A stretch of DNA of 64,000 nt from Marivirga tractuosa DSM 4126 (GCF_000183425.1 NC_014759.1:124001-188000); one strand, 5' to 3'; positions 42,501 through 51,515 are shown, counted from the first letter of the stretch. Notes: generated by a model from the sequence alone, not told the origin. Translations and numbers: made by a program.

Positions 42501-42946
42501 ATGCTCAGGATTTTTCAAGAGCTAGTTTAAGCGAAATATTTGGAAAGGACAATTTGGAATCAGCCGTTAAGCTATCAGCAAATGATTTTACAAGTTATCT
42601 ATATCGTAATAAGGGTGATGGAAGTTTCCAAGCTGAAGCCTTGCCAATGGAATTTCAAATCTCAACTTTAAATGCAGTAGAATTCATAGCAGGAAGTAAT
42701 AGAGATTTGCTCGCAGCGGGAAACTTTTTTGAAAACAATATAGAAATGGGTAAATACGATGCTCAGTACGGAACTGTATTTAATGTTCAGGATTCTTCGG
42801 TAGAAATTCGAAATGTCAAAGGATTGAGATTAGATGGTCAAGTAAGAAATATTAAACCAATTTTAGTGAATGGACAGCACTTCATGCTTGTTGTGAGAAA
42901 TGATGACAGTGTCAAATTAATAGCATTTGAAGCAATAAATAATTAA
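39590..42946 (+). CDS. FG-GAP/VCBS-repeat ASPIC/UnbV lipoprotein, copy 2
   Basis: 1118 residues, the same architecture as the preceding gene. Lipobox FSAC (Cys34, after a longer basic N-terminus). Calcium-loop repeats include DFNNDGLVD, DINQDGMMD, DFDRDGDLD, DVNNDGFPD, DLDNDGDLD, DINGDGKED and DFDGDGDMD; the ASPIC/UnbV domain (about 540-620) has AIGSRVVVELKND and VKGFQSSALDKFHIAIG. The pair looks like an old tandem duplication with diverged sequence. Translationally close to both neighbours (3-base gaps). Confidence 0.85.
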   Translation: MNISLPKKKSLNRNILFLAHSFALVIFLSFFSACSDSKESYFELLEADKTGLHFKNTLKQTTDFSFFDYMYFYNGGGVAAADFNNDGLVDLFFTSNMGENKLFLNQGDFKFKDISLEAGIKGEGYWSTGASVVDINQDGMMDIYVNVVGDHKVLKGSNQLFICKKIEDGVPVFEDEAIAYDLDLAGFGTHAVFADFDRDGDLDMFQLNHSIHQNGTFGKREKFKGEKSNISGDRYFRNDNGTFVNATTVSGINSSVIGYGLGVVAGDVNNDGFPDIYVGNDFHENDYLYINQKNGTFKEVLTDQIQHTSRFSMGVDMSDVNNDGFNDIISLDMLPYDPQILKSSLGEDAFDVYRFKKDFGYNDQFARNNLQLNNKNGTFSEIALYADVYATDWSWAPLFMDFDNDGQKDLFISNGIPRRMNDIDYMNFMNSNEDQRMKTEMGMVDKEDLEIVERMPKIKLPNRFFINNEDLTFNDVSSQINNQVGSYSNGAIYVDLDNDGDLDIVVNNLEDKPFIYKNTSIEENKSGKYMQLDLIGSKNNQNAIGSRVVVELKNDQILSFEYFPVKGFQSSALDKFHIAIGDSSQVQNIKLVWPDGKTQNLNGLEFNKVHKIEYKDGLASFDYTSLHPDGFAYKAVEMQDSIGLKVVHEENQFVEFIREPLMPHMVSSEGPALAVGDINGDGKEDFFIGSAKRKKSQVWQQNEEGRFELTEQKLIESDDTFEDVNAVFSDIDNDGDQDLIIASGGNEYRGDSEYITQRIYLNDGKGNFNQKYIFENSHMTSSSVAVADFNGDGFHDVFFGGRAIPYGYGLALGSKLYLNNQDGTFRLANDDFAPFLSDLGMVTDASVVDVNSDQRPDIILALEWEPIQIMMNQGDGFSLKVVGNERGWWKHVKSGDFDGDGDMDFIAGNTGENSRLKPTEEEPVNLYIKDFDDNGQTDPLLTYFLDGREIPFANHSEILNQLPMLKKEWKYAQDFSRASLSEIFGKDNLESAVKLSANDFTSYLYRNKGDGSFQAEALPMEFQISTLNAVEFIAGSNRDLLAAGNFFENNIEMGKYDAQYGTVFNVQDSSVEIRNVKGLRLDGQVRNIKPILVNGQHFMLVVRNDDSVKLIAFEAINN

Positions 42947-42949
42947 TAA

Positions 42950-44287
42950 ATGAGAAATACTGTATTATATTTTTTAGTTGTTATAGGGTTCTTTTTTTCT
43001 TGTACCCCCTCTAATTATGAGCCCACTAAAGTGAAGGCAGATGATTTGCATTCTTTGATGCAAAAAGTGACAGATGTAACGGTGCATGATATTTTTTCAC
43101 CTCCAGTTGCCAGTAGGGTATACGTTTATCCTTCCATTGCCACCTATGAAATTTTAGCAGATCAAGATTCTTCCTTTCGTACGCTTGCAGGTCAACTTAA
43201 TGGTTTAGCCCCAATCCCAACTCCTGAGAGTAAAGAAGTTAATTTCAAAATGGCTGCACTATACGCAAATTACCTTACTTCCAAAAAGTTGATTTTTTCT
43301 GAGGAGAAGATGGAAGAGTGGCTAGCCGATTGGAAAGCTGAATTGGTCAATAGAGGATTGACAGATGATGAATGGGAAGCGTCAGTGAACTATGCTACTA
43401 AAGTCCATCAGCATATCATGACTTGGGCAGATGAAGATAATTACAATGAAACAAGAACTATGTCCAGGCACCCGCTGAGTGACAAACCTCATCATTGGGA
43501 GCCTACTCCACCAGCCTACATGGCAGCTATAGAGCCACATTGGAATAAAATTAGGACTTTCGTTTTAGATAGTGCCAATCAATTTATTCCTAAGCCACCT
43601 TATGAGTATAGTCTTGAACAAGATAGCCCTTTTTACCAAGAAATGATGGAGGTTTATGAGGTAGTAAAAGGTGTGGATAAGGAAAAAAAGGAAATTGCCT
43701 CATTCTGGGACTGTAATCCTTATGTAATGAATATTACAGGACATGTGATGTTTGCTACAAAAAAAATAACCCCAGGAGGGCATTGGATGGGAATCGCTAA
43801 AATTGCTTCTGTTTTAGATGAAGCTGATTTAATGAAAAGTAGCTATGCTTATACAAAAACATCTATTGCCTTGGCTGATGGTTTTATTGCATGCTGGGAT
43901 GAAAAATATCGCTCTAACCTGATTAGACCGGAAACCATAATTAATAGGAAAATTGATGATGACTGGACGCCAACTTTACAAACTCCACCATTTCCTGAAT
44001 ACACCAGTGGACATAGTGTTATCTCTACTGCAGCTGCTAATGCCTTAACCGATGTATATGGTGATAATTTTAGTTTTTTAGATAGTACAGAAGTCAAGTA
44101 TGGGCTCCCCACCAGAGAATTCAAATCTTTTATGGAAGCTTCTCAGGAAGCCGCTATTAGTAGATTATATGGAGGGATTCATTACAGAAGAGCTATAGAA
44201 GAAGGAGTTTGGCAAGGTCAAAAAGTAGGAGAGTGGATAAGGGAAAATTTAGAATTCAGAAATAACAAGGTAATCGCAGAGAACTGA
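42950..44287 (+). CDS. Vanadium-dependent haloperoxidase / PAP2-like lipoprotein
   Basis: 445 residues. Lipobox FFSC (Cys18). The PAP2/vanadium haloperoxidase phosphate- or vanadate-binding signature is complete: KYRSNLIRPET, PEYTSGHS and RLYGGIHYRRAIEEG, with the last His (residue 411) as axial ligand or nucleophile. This fold binds vanadate in haloperoxidases and phosphate in phosphatases; from sequence alone the two cannot be told apart. Lipid anchoring puts it on the outer membrane or in the periplasm. Its place inside a sugar-uptake operon suggests a dephosphorylation or oxidative role tied to the substrate. Confidence 0.88.
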   Translation: MRNTVLYFLVVIGFFFSCTPSNYEPTKVKADDLHSLMQKVTDVTVHDIFSPPVASRVYVYPSIATYEILADQDSSFRTLAGQLNGLAPIPTPESKEVNFKMAALYANYLTSKKLIFSEEKMEEWLADWKAELVNRGLTDDEWEASVNYATKVHQHIMTWADEDNYNETRTMSRHPLSDKPHHWEPTPPAYMAAIEPHWNKIRTFVLDSANQFIPKPPYEYSLEQDSPFYQEMMEVYEVVKGVDKEKKEIASFWDCNPYVMNITGHVMFATKKITPGGHWMGIAKIASVLDEADLMKSSYAYTKTSIALADGFIACWDEKYRSNLIRPETIINRKIDDDWTPTLQTPPFPEYTSGHSVISTAAANALTDVYGDNFSFLDSTEVKYGLPTREFKSFMEASQEAAISRLYGGIHYRRAIEEGVWQGQKVGEWIRENLEFRNNKVIAEN

Positions 44288-44288
44288 A

Positions 44289-45917
44289 ATGAAAAAGCTA
44301 TTTTTAAATTGCAGTACCTATTCCTTCATATGCTTATTTTTGCTAGCAACCTCTTGCTATGAAATAACTGAAGATAAAAAGATTCACAGCGAAAATCAAC
44401 TAGAAGATTTTCAAGAGTTTTATGATTCTGAGTTGTTTAAAGATGTACAGCTATCCGGTGTTTTTGAAGATTCCAAGACATTCGTTGATTGTAAACCAAA
44501 GATTGGTTTAATGAAAATCCAAACAAGCTATAGGGCAGAAAAGAATAAAAAGGGGTTTGACCTAGAAGAATTTGTTTTACAGCATTTTGAGCTGCCCGAA
44601 AATCCTAAAACAGATTTTGAATCTGATGAAAAAAAAGATATGTACGAACATATCGAAAGCCTATGGCCAGTATTGACTAGACCAAAAGATACGATTCAAA
44701 GCACTTCTTTAATTCCCTTGCCATATCCTTATGTGGTGCCTGGTGGTCGTTTTCGGGAGATTTATTACTGGGATTCATATTTTACCATGCTTGGACTCAA
44801 AGCTTCGGGTAAAAATGACTTAGCCATTTCTATGATAGATAATTTTGCTTTCCTAATTGATCAACTGGGCTTTATCCCAAATGGAAATAGGGCTTACTAT
44901 ACAGGCAGAAGTCAACCACCTTTTTTTGCATTGATGGTGGATGAAATAACCTCCAATAATCGATCAAAATTTACTTCTTATCTGCCGCAAATGGTTAAGG
45001 AATATCAGTTTTGGATGCAGGGTAGTAAAAAATTAACGGAAGCTAATCCTGAAGTAAAAAGGGTCGTTTTATTGGAAGATAATATAGTTTTAAACCGATA
45101 TTACGATGAATATGCCAAAGCAAGACCTGAATCATTTAAGGAAGATTTTGAGTTGGTAAAAGAGAATAACTTAGCGAAAGAAAAAGCTTATAGGAACCTT
45201 AGAGCTGGAGCTGAATCTGGATGGGATTATTCCAGTAGATGGTTTGAAAACCCCCAAGAAATGAAAACTATTCAGACCATTGACATCATTCCTATTGATT
45301 TGAATGTGCTCTTATATTTTCTTGAGATCAAAATTGCACAAGCTTATAACTGGAATGAACAATTAGATAGTGCAGACCTATTTTTAGAAAAAGCGGACCT
45401 GCGGAAAAATGCAATCAATAGTCTTCTTTGGGATGAAAAGCATCAGCGGTATGCTGATTTCAATTTTAAGAATAATCATCATACCAAGATATTGAGCATG
45501 GCAACGGCATATCCCCTTTTTGCAAAAATAGCTCCTAAAGACAAAGCTAGGATGGTTATTAAACAAATGGCTGACAGCCTTTTATTGGATGGTGGTTTTG
45601 TAAGTACTACTATTGAAAGTGGTCAACAATGGGATTTCCCTAATGCATGGGCACCATTGCAATGGATTGGAATTAAGGCTTTATTTAATTATGGTGAGCA
45701 TGATCTGGGTTTGGATGTAATGGATAGATGGTTGAGCTTGAATGAAAAGATTTATGAGCAGACTGGCAAAATGATGGAAAAGTATAATGTTGCAGATACT
45801 AGTTTGCAAGCAGGGGGAGGAGAGTATCCATTACAAGATGGCTTTGGATGGACGAATGGTGTGGCGGTTGCAATGAAGAAAATACTTGATGAAAAGGAAG
45901 CTATGAAAGTTGACTGA
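44289..45917 (+). CDS. treA: GH37 trehalase lipoprotein
   Basis: 542 residues. Lipobox ATSC (Cys23). GH37 signatures: PGGRFREIYYWDSYF, QWDFPNAWAPLQW and the Gly-rich GGGEYPLQDGFGWTNG near the C-terminus. The catalytic acid candidate is Asp313 in AESGWDYSSRW, matching Asp312 of E. coli TreA in context. It hydrolyses alpha,alpha-trehalose to two glucose molecules with inversion, here in the periplasm or on the surface. Starts 1 base after the haloperoxidase stop, so co-translated. Confidence 0.94.
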   Translation: MKKLFLNCSTYSFICLFLLATSCYEITEDKKIHSENQLEDFQEFYDSELFKDVQLSGVFEDSKTFVDCKPKIGLMKIQTSYRAEKNKKGFDLEEFVLQHFELPENPKTDFESDEKKDMYEHIESLWPVLTRPKDTIQSTSLIPLPYPYVVPGGRFREIYYWDSYFTMLGLKASGKNDLAISMIDNFAFLIDQLGFIPNGNRAYYTGRSQPPFFALMVDEITSNNRSKFTSYLPQMVKEYQFWMQGSKKLTEANPEVKRVVLLEDNIVLNRYYDEYAKARPESFKEDFELVKENNLAKEKAYRNLRAGAESGWDYSSRWFENPQEMKTIQTIDIIPIDLNVLLYFLEIKIAQAYNWNEQLDSADLFLEKADLRKNAINSLLWDEKHQRYADFNFKNNHHTKILSMATAYPLFAKIAPKDKARMVIKQMADSLLLDGGFVSTTIESGQQWDFPNAWAPLQWIGIKALFNYGEHDLGLDVMDRWLSLNEKIYEQTGKMMEKYNVADTSLQAGGGEYPLQDGFGWTNGVAVAMKKILDEKEAMKVD

Positions 45918-46005
45918 TTTTTTTTTACTGAATAGAGAAGTTCAAATTTTTTAAACTTTTGATATTTTAAACTATGAAATAAAGTATAAACTAAACTATT
46001 GAAGG

Positions 46006-47688
46006 ATGAATGAAATTGGTTTAAGCCCAATTGATGGGGGAATTATCATTATTTACCTTGTCGGAATCATTTGGTATGGGATCAAGAAGGGTAAACAAAA
46101 AACTTCGGAAGATTATTTTTTAGCAGGTAGGAATATGATTTGGCCCATAGTGGGGATTTCACTTTTTGCTGCCAATATTGGAAGCAATACTTTGATTGGG
46201 CTCACTTCAGAAGCTTACAACACCAACCTTGCTGTTTATAATTATGAATGGATGGCAGCGGTTGTATTGGTCTTTTTTGCCATCTTTTTTCTTCCATTCT
46301 ATTTACGTTCCAAGGTTTATACCATGCCAGAGTTTTTGGAAAGAAGGTATGATAGTCGCTCACGTTACTACTTTTCCACTATTACTATCATTGGAAATGT
46401 CATAATTGACACGGCCTCAGGTTTATATGCTGGTAATTTAATATTGAAAATCATTTTCCCAGAATTAGATTCAACCATCATTATTTTGATTTTAGCTGGT
46501 GCAGCTGCTGCTTATACCATTCCTGGAGGATTATCTTCAGTGGTGCACACAGAGGTAATTCAGGCTTTATTACTGTTTGCAAGCTCTATGGTTTTAACTT
46601 ATTTCTGTTTTTCTGAGGTAGGTGGTTGGTCAGGTATGATGGCGGGTCTGGAAAGTCTGCAACCTCAAGGTAAAGGTCCTGATGAAATATTAAGTTTAGT
46701 CAGACCGTTAGAGAGTGAATACATGCCATGGACGGGTTTGTTATTTGGTGTCCCACTTTTGGGCTTTTATTTTTGGGCCAATAATCAGTTTATGGTACAG
46801 CGTGTTCTTAGTGCGAAAGATATAAATCATGGCCGCTGGGGCGCTATTTTTGCAGGATTACTAAAATTACCTGTTCTCTTTTTCATGGTGATTCCTGGTG
46901 TCATTGCAATTGTAATATTCTCTGGAATGGACATTAGTGCATTGAACTATCATATGAAAACCGAGGCAGGCGAGGTGCTCTGTACAGATTTAGCAGATTG
47001 TCCTAATATGACTTATCCCTTATTGATCTATAGTCTTTTACCGACTGGCTTGTTAGGGATTGTGATTGCAGGTCTTTTGGCAGCAATGTCTTCTAGCATA
47101 AGTGCTACCTTAAATTCGTCTTCTACCTTAATCACAATGGATTTTGTAAAAGCCATTAAGCCTGATATGACGAGCAAACAATTGGTTAGAACAGGACAAA
47201 TTGCAACATTGGTTCTCGTATTATTGGCAGCCGCTTGGGCTCCACAAATCGATCGATTTGGTTCCCTTTTTGATTACTTGCAAATTATACTGGGGTTAAT
47301 TGCACCACCGATTGTAGCCGTATTCGTAATGGGTTTATTCTGGAAAAGAGCAAATGGGCATGGTGCAATTGCTGGTCTTTCGGGAGGATTTATACTTGCC
47401 ATATTTATCATTTTGTCAAGTGTATTTGATTGGGTACCAGCTTTAAACGAGATTCATTTTTTACATAAAGCACCGCTCTTAATGTTAGCGGTAATACTTA
47501 TTCAAATGCTGGTTAGTTTAACGACCGCACCACCAGCAGAAGAAAAGGTAGACGATATGGTTTGGTCAATTAAAATATTCAGAGCCGAAACCAAAGAATT
47601 AGAAGGATTACCATGGTTCAAAAATTACCGAATCCTTTCCATTCTATTGTTAGTAGTGACAGCGGTAATTGTAATCTGGTTCTGGTAA
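46006..47688 (+). CDS. Sodium/solute symporter (SSS family), copy 1
   Basis: 560 residues with about 14 membrane segments. SSS signature region includes GGLSSVVHTEVIQALLLF, the N-terminal DYFLAGRNMIWP and the conserved GLLAAMSSSISATLNSSSTL segment contributing to sodium binding. The family exports and imports sugars and amino acids with Na+. Placed between trehalase and alpha-glucosidase, it probably takes glucose or another hexose into the cytoplasm. Confidence 0.92.
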   Translation: MNEIGLSPIDGGIIIIYLVGIIWYGIKKGKQKTSEDYFLAGRNMIWPIVGISLFAANIGSNTLIGLTSEAYNTNLAVYNYEWMAAVVLVFFAIFFLPFYLRSKVYTMPEFLERRYDSRSRYYFSTITIIGNVIIDTASGLYAGNLILKIIFPELDSTIIILILAGAAAAYTIPGGLSSVVHTEVIQALLLFASSMVLTYFCFSEVGGWSGMMAGLESLQPQGKGPDEILSLVRPLESEYMPWTGLLFGVPLLGFYFWANNQFMVQRVLSAKDINHGRWGAIFAGLLKLPVLFFMVIPGVIAIVIFSGMDISALNYHMKTEAGEVLCTDLADCPNMTYPLLIYSLLPTGLLGIVIAGLLAAMSSSISATLNSSSTLITMDFVKAIKPDMTSKQLVRTGQIATLVLVLLAAAWAPQIDRFGSLFDYLQIILGLIAPPIVAVFVMGLFWKRANGHGAIAGLSGGFILAIFIILSSVFDWVPALNEIHFLHKAPLLMLAVILIQMLVSLTTAPPAEEKVDDMVWSIKIFRAETKELEGLPWFKNYRILSILLLVVTAVIVIWFW

Positions 47689-47694
47689 GATGAA

Positions 47695-47727
47695 ATTCGT
47701 AATTCATAATTGATCATTCGTAATTCA
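47695..47727. repeat. Short direct repeat before the alpha-glucosidase gene
   Basis: ATTCGTAATTCA occurs at 47695-47706 and 47716-47727, in the 55-base gap between symporter and glucosidase genes. Such AATTCGTAATTC-type repeats often occur as variable intergenic repeats in Bacteroidota. Confidence 0.5.
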
Positions 47728-47743
47728 AAAATTCTTAATTAAA

Positions 47744-49390
47744 ATGACTTGGTGGAAAGAAGCGATAGTATATCAAATATATCCTAGAAGTTTTAAAGAC
47801 AGCAATGGAGACGGGGTAGGAGATTTACCTGGAATTATCAGTAAATTAGACTATATTCAGTCTATTGGGGTAGATGTGATTTGGCTCTGTCCCATTTATC
47901 AATCCCCAAATGATGATAATGGCTATGATGTAAGTGATTATCGTCAAATCATGACAGATTTTGGAAATATGTCAGATTTCGATCTCCTTTTAGAGGGCAT
48001 TCATCAAAGAGGAATGAAATTGATTATGGATATAGTGCCTAATCATACTTCCGATGAGCACAGGTGGTTTAAAGCTTCCTCTGAAAGTGAAGATAATCCG
48101 TATCGGGACTATTATATCTGGCGAAAAGGAGAGAAGGATAAGTTACCGAATAATTGGCCTTCCTTCTTCTCAGGTAATGCTTGGGATTATGACGAAAAGA
48201 CCCAATCGCACTATCTTCATTTATTCTCCAAAAAACAGCCTGATCTGAACTGGGAAAACCCAAAAGTGCGACAAGAAATTTATGATATCATGCATTTTTG
48301 GTTTAAAAAAGGCATAGATGGATTTAGAATGGATGTTGTCAGTTTGATTTCCAAACTCCCAGGACTTCCTGATACTGATAGCAATATTTTTACTGAAATC
48401 ATTTCAAAATATTATGCCAATGGCCCTAAGGTGCATGAATATTTAAGAGAAATGAATCAGGAAGTTCTACAACATTACGATTGTATGACCGTGGGGGAAG
48501 GCCCTGGAATCACTTTAGATAACGCACTGGATTATGTGGGAGAGGATAGAAACGAACTCCATATGGTTTTCCATTTTGGTCATATGTACATAGATAATGG
48601 GCCAGGTGGAAAGTATGATCCCATTCCGTACAATTTAGTGGATATGAAAAAAGTATTCAATGCATGGGATAAAAAACTGACTGGAAAAGGCTGGGGAAGT
48701 ATCTTTTTGGGTAATCATGATTTCCCACGTATTGTGTCTCGATTCGGCAATGATGGTCTCTATTGGCAAGAATCAGCAAAACTGCTTTCTACTTTATTAC
48801 TTAGTATGCGAGGAACGCCCTACATATTTCAAGGAGATGAAATAGGCATGACCAATGTTGCTTATGAGTCCATTGAAGAATATCGGGATATAGAGACTTT
48901 AAACAGTTGGAAAGATGCCATGCAAAAAGGTGTTGATTCTGAGAGTTTTATGAGGCTTGTTCATCAGCAAAGTAGAGATAATGCTCGAACTCCATTTCAA
49001 TGGAATAATGCTAATAATGGAGGCTTCTCGGAAGGACAAGCTTGGTTACGACCCAATGATAATTTTGAGAGAATTAATGTAGAAAAGCAGGAAAATGAAA
49101 AGCATTCCGTTTTAAACTACTACCGAAAAATGGTGAAGTACAGAAAAGATAATCCAACTTTAGTTTATGGAGATTATGAATGTTTTCAAATTGAACATCC
49201 CGAGCTCTTTTTATTTAAACGGTCGGATGATCAAAGGACTTATTGGGTTTTACTTAATTTCTCAGAACATCATCATGATGTAGAATTTGAAATACCTGAG
49301 AATGTATGTTTGGAAATGAACAATTACCCTGAACCTAATGCAAGCAGAAGATTAAGACCTTGGGAGGCAAAAATCATGCAAGAGAGATAG
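47744..49390 (+). CDS. GH13 alpha-glucosidase (oligo-1,6-glucosidase-like)
   Basis: 548 residues, no signal peptide, so cytoplasmic. N-terminal WWKEAIVYQIYPRSFKDSNG and DGVGDLPGI match the GH13 oligo-1,6-glucosidase/alpha-glucosidase group. The catalytic residues can be placed: nucleophile Asp197 in GFRMDVV, acid Glu252 in VGEGPG, transition-state Asp326 in GNHDFPR. It probably splits imported disaccharides (maltose, isomaltose or trehalose-like sugars) to glucose; a trehalose-6-phosphate hydrolase role is possible, but no phosphotransferase system is visible. Confidence 0.92.
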   Translation: MTWWKEAIVYQIYPRSFKDSNGDGVGDLPGIISKLDYIQSIGVDVIWLCPIYQSPNDDNGYDVSDYRQIMTDFGNMSDFDLLLEGIHQRGMKLIMDIVPNHTSDEHRWFKASSESEDNPYRDYYIWRKGEKDKLPNNWPSFFSGNAWDYDEKTQSHYLHLFSKKQPDLNWENPKVRQEIYDIMHFWFKKGIDGFRMDVVSLISKLPGLPDTDSNIFTEIISKYYANGPKVHEYLREMNQEVLQHYDCMTVGEGPGITLDNALDYVGEDRNELHMVFHFGHMYIDNGPGGKYDPIPYNLVDMKKVFNAWDKKLTGKGWGSIFLGNHDFPRIVSRFGNDGLYWQESAKLLSTLLLSMRGTPYIFQGDEIGMTNVAYESIEEYRDIETLNSWKDAMQKGVDSESFMRLVHQQSRDNARTPFQWNNANNGGFSEGQAWLRPNDNFERINVEKQENEKHSVLNYYRKMVKYRKDNPTLVYGDYECFQIEHPELFLFKRSDDQRTYWVLLNFSEHHHDVEFEIPENVCLEMNNYPEPNASRRLRPWEAKIMQER

Positions 49391-49474
49391 GATTGCTTCA
49401 ATCTTTTAGCACTACAACGCACCGCTCACCAAATCCCATTTTTTTATTTCAAAAAATCCCTCTAATTTCCGCTA

Positions 49475-49609
49475 ATGGAAAACGATTCAGATTTGGAAAA
49501 TAATAATCCGCCCGTATTAGGCAAGTGGAAGAATTTCTACTGGTTATTGATTATCGTACTAGTCAGCTTGATAGGTATTTTTTACGCCATAACCCAATAT
49601 TTTAAATGA
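49475..49609 (+). CDS. 44-residue single-pass membrane peptide, likely symporter accessory subunit
   Basis: A small ORF overlooked by size-limited gene calling: ATG at 49475, TGA at 49607-49609 overlapping the next gene's ATG (ATGA). The peptide starts MENDSDLENNNPPVLG and continues KWKNFYWLLIIVLVSLIGIF, one membrane helix of about 20 residues. The 4-base overlap indicates translational coupling with the downstream SSS symporter. Its role is unknown; the arrangement recalls small subunits of SSS transporters such as YhdT with PanF in E. coli. Confidence 0.75.
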   Translation: MENDSDLENNNPPVLGKWKNFYWLLIIVLVSLIGIFYAITQYFK

Positions 49610-51282
49610 GCGCTTTAGATTGGATTGTCCTTTTCGGAACACTGATAATGATTGTAAGCTATGGTGTCTATAAAACCAGAGGCAGTAAAAACATTGAATC
49701 CTATTTGAAAGGAGATAACAGCATGAAATGGTGGACTATTGGTCTGTCCATCATGGCTACCCAAGCCAGTGCTATCACATTTTTGTCCACACCAGGTCAG
49801 GCTTACGAAAGTGGAATGGGTTTTATACAGTTTTATTTTGGTTTGCCCATAGCTATGATTATCCTGAGTGTCTGGGTTTTACCGATCTATTATAAATTAA
49901 AAGTTTATACGGCTTATGAATACTTGGAATCTCGTTTTGATTTAAAAACACGGATTTTGGGAGCATTTCTATTTCTTATTCAAAGAGGATTGGCTGCAGG
50001 AATCACTATTTATGCTCCCGCTATAATTCTTTCTTCTATTTTAGGCTGGCCATTGGTTTATACTACAGTTATTATTGGCTCTTTGGTTATTATTTATACG
50101 GTGAGTGGAGGTACCAAAGCAGTAAGTCAAACCCAAAAGCATCAGATGATTATCATGATGGGAGGGATGATAATTGCTGGGCTTTTTGTAGTGAAACTGC
50201 TTCCAGAGGATATAGGAATAGTGGAGGCAACAAAGTTAGCGGGGCATTTAGGTAAATTAGAATTGATTAATACAGAAGTTGATCTCGAAAACCGCTATAC
50301 TTTATGGACAGGTCTCTTGGGAGGATTATTTGTGGCTTTATCTTATTTTGGTACCGACCAATCACAAGTAGCTCGATATTTATCTGGAAAGTCCCTAACA
50401 GAAAGTCGCTTGGGTTTAATGTTTAATGGACTTCTGAAAATACCCATGCAGTTTATTATCCTGTTTATTGGAGCTTTAGTTTTTGTTTTTTATCAATTTA
50501 ATCAAGCGCCTGTCTTTTTCAATGAGGCAGCTAAGGATGAAGTTTATTTGAATGATGAACAAAAAGAAAAGTATCAAGCAGTAGAACAGCAATATTCTGA
50601 TTTGTTTGAAGAAAAGAGGAAGCAAGTTCATTTATTATCCACTGCTGAAGGAGAAGAAGTGGAGGACTTAAAGCAAAAGATTTCAAGCATTCACGATCAA
50701 GAGGATCAATTAAGGGATGAAGCAAAAGGGATAATTAAAGCTACAAATGAGGATCTAGAAACCACTGATACTGATTATGTTTTCATCACTTTTGTAATGG
50801 AAAACTTGCCTAAAGGAATTATAGGGCTATTGTTAGCGGTGATTTTTTCTGCAGCCATGTCTTCAACTGCTTCAGAATTAAATGCCTTGGCTTCCACTAG
50901 TATCATTGACATTTATAAGCGAAATATTTATCAAAAAGGAAGTGAAAAACATTATCTAATAGCATCTAAGCTATTCACTCTTTTCTGGGGGCTGGTAGCC
51001 GTATTTTTCGCCACCTTTGCGGGCTTACTAGATAATCTCATTCAAGCTGTAAATATTTTAGGATCAATATTTTATGGTACCATACTTGGTATTTTCTTAT
51101 CAGGGTTTTTCATCAAATATATAAAAGGAAATGCAGTATTTATTGGAGCTTTAGTCGCCCAGATAGTGGTATTGTATTTTTATTTTTTCAGCGATATGGC
51201 TTACCTCTGGTTTAACTTGTTAGGTTGCGGAATTGTGATTTTAACAGGATTACTGTTTCAGTATGTTAAAAACAAAAAGTAA
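49606..51282 (+). CDS. Sodium/solute symporter (SSS family), copy 2
   Basis: 558 residues, about 13 membrane segments. Conserved parts: SYLKGDNSMKWWTIGLSIMA, VSGGTKAVSQTQKHQM, FSAAMSSTASELNALAS. A charged, helical loop of about 90 residues (about 305-395; EEKRKQVHLLSTAEGEE, DQEDQLRDEAKG) separates the two halves near the substrate gate, absent from copy 1. Translation is coupled to the 44-residue peptide. It ends the sugar locus; substrate probably glucose, galactose or a related hexose. Confidence 0.9.
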   Translation: MSALDWIVLFGTLIMIVSYGVYKTRGSKNIESYLKGDNSMKWWTIGLSIMATQASAITFLSTPGQAYESGMGFIQFYFGLPIAMIILSVWVLPIYYKLKVYTAYEYLESRFDLKTRILGAFLFLIQRGLAAGITIYAPAIILSSILGWPLVYTTVIIGSLVIIYTVSGGTKAVSQTQKHQMIIMMGGMIIAGLFVVKLLPEDIGIVEATKLAGHLGKLELINTEVDLENRYTLWTGLLGGLFVALSYFGTDQSQVARYLSGKSLTESRLGLMFNGLLKIPMQFIILFIGALVFVFYQFNQAPVFFNEAAKDEVYLNDEQKEKYQAVEQQYSDLFEEKRKQVHLLSTAEGEEVEDLKQKISSIHDQEDQLRDEAKGIIKATNEDLETTDTDYVFITFVMENLPKGIIGLLLAVIFSAAMSSTASELNALASTSIIDIYKRNIYQKGSEKHYLIASKLFTLFWGLVAVFFATFAGLLDNLIQAVNILGSIFYGTILGIFLSGFFIKYIKGNAVFIGALVAQIVVLYFYFFSDMAYLWFNLLGCGIVILTGLLFQYVKNKK

Positions 51283-51471
51283 GTAGGACCTAAGTAATAG
51301 CAATGTTGTTATAAGCAGAATCATCTTCAAATATTTCTAATTGAAACATGAAATGGGTAGATCATGGTGTAATATGGCTCTAATTATACATAACTAGAAG
51401 TCATTAAACTAATCAGAAACCTATTCAATCGAATTTATAATTATTATCAGTTTAACCATCTAATATTTCAA

Positions 51472-51479
51472 TATATTTG
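51472..51479 (+). promoter_or_regulatory. -7 promoter box for the OmpA/PD40 gene
   Basis: TATATTTG matches TAnnTTTG, 37 bases before the ATG at 51516. An in-frame ATG at 51477 lies inside this box, arguing against that earlier start. A TTTA at 51451-51454 is only a weak -33 candidate. Confidence 0.5.
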
Positions 51480-51515
51480 GAGGTTTCCCTTGGTAGTTGT
51501 ATTTTTCTAATCTAT

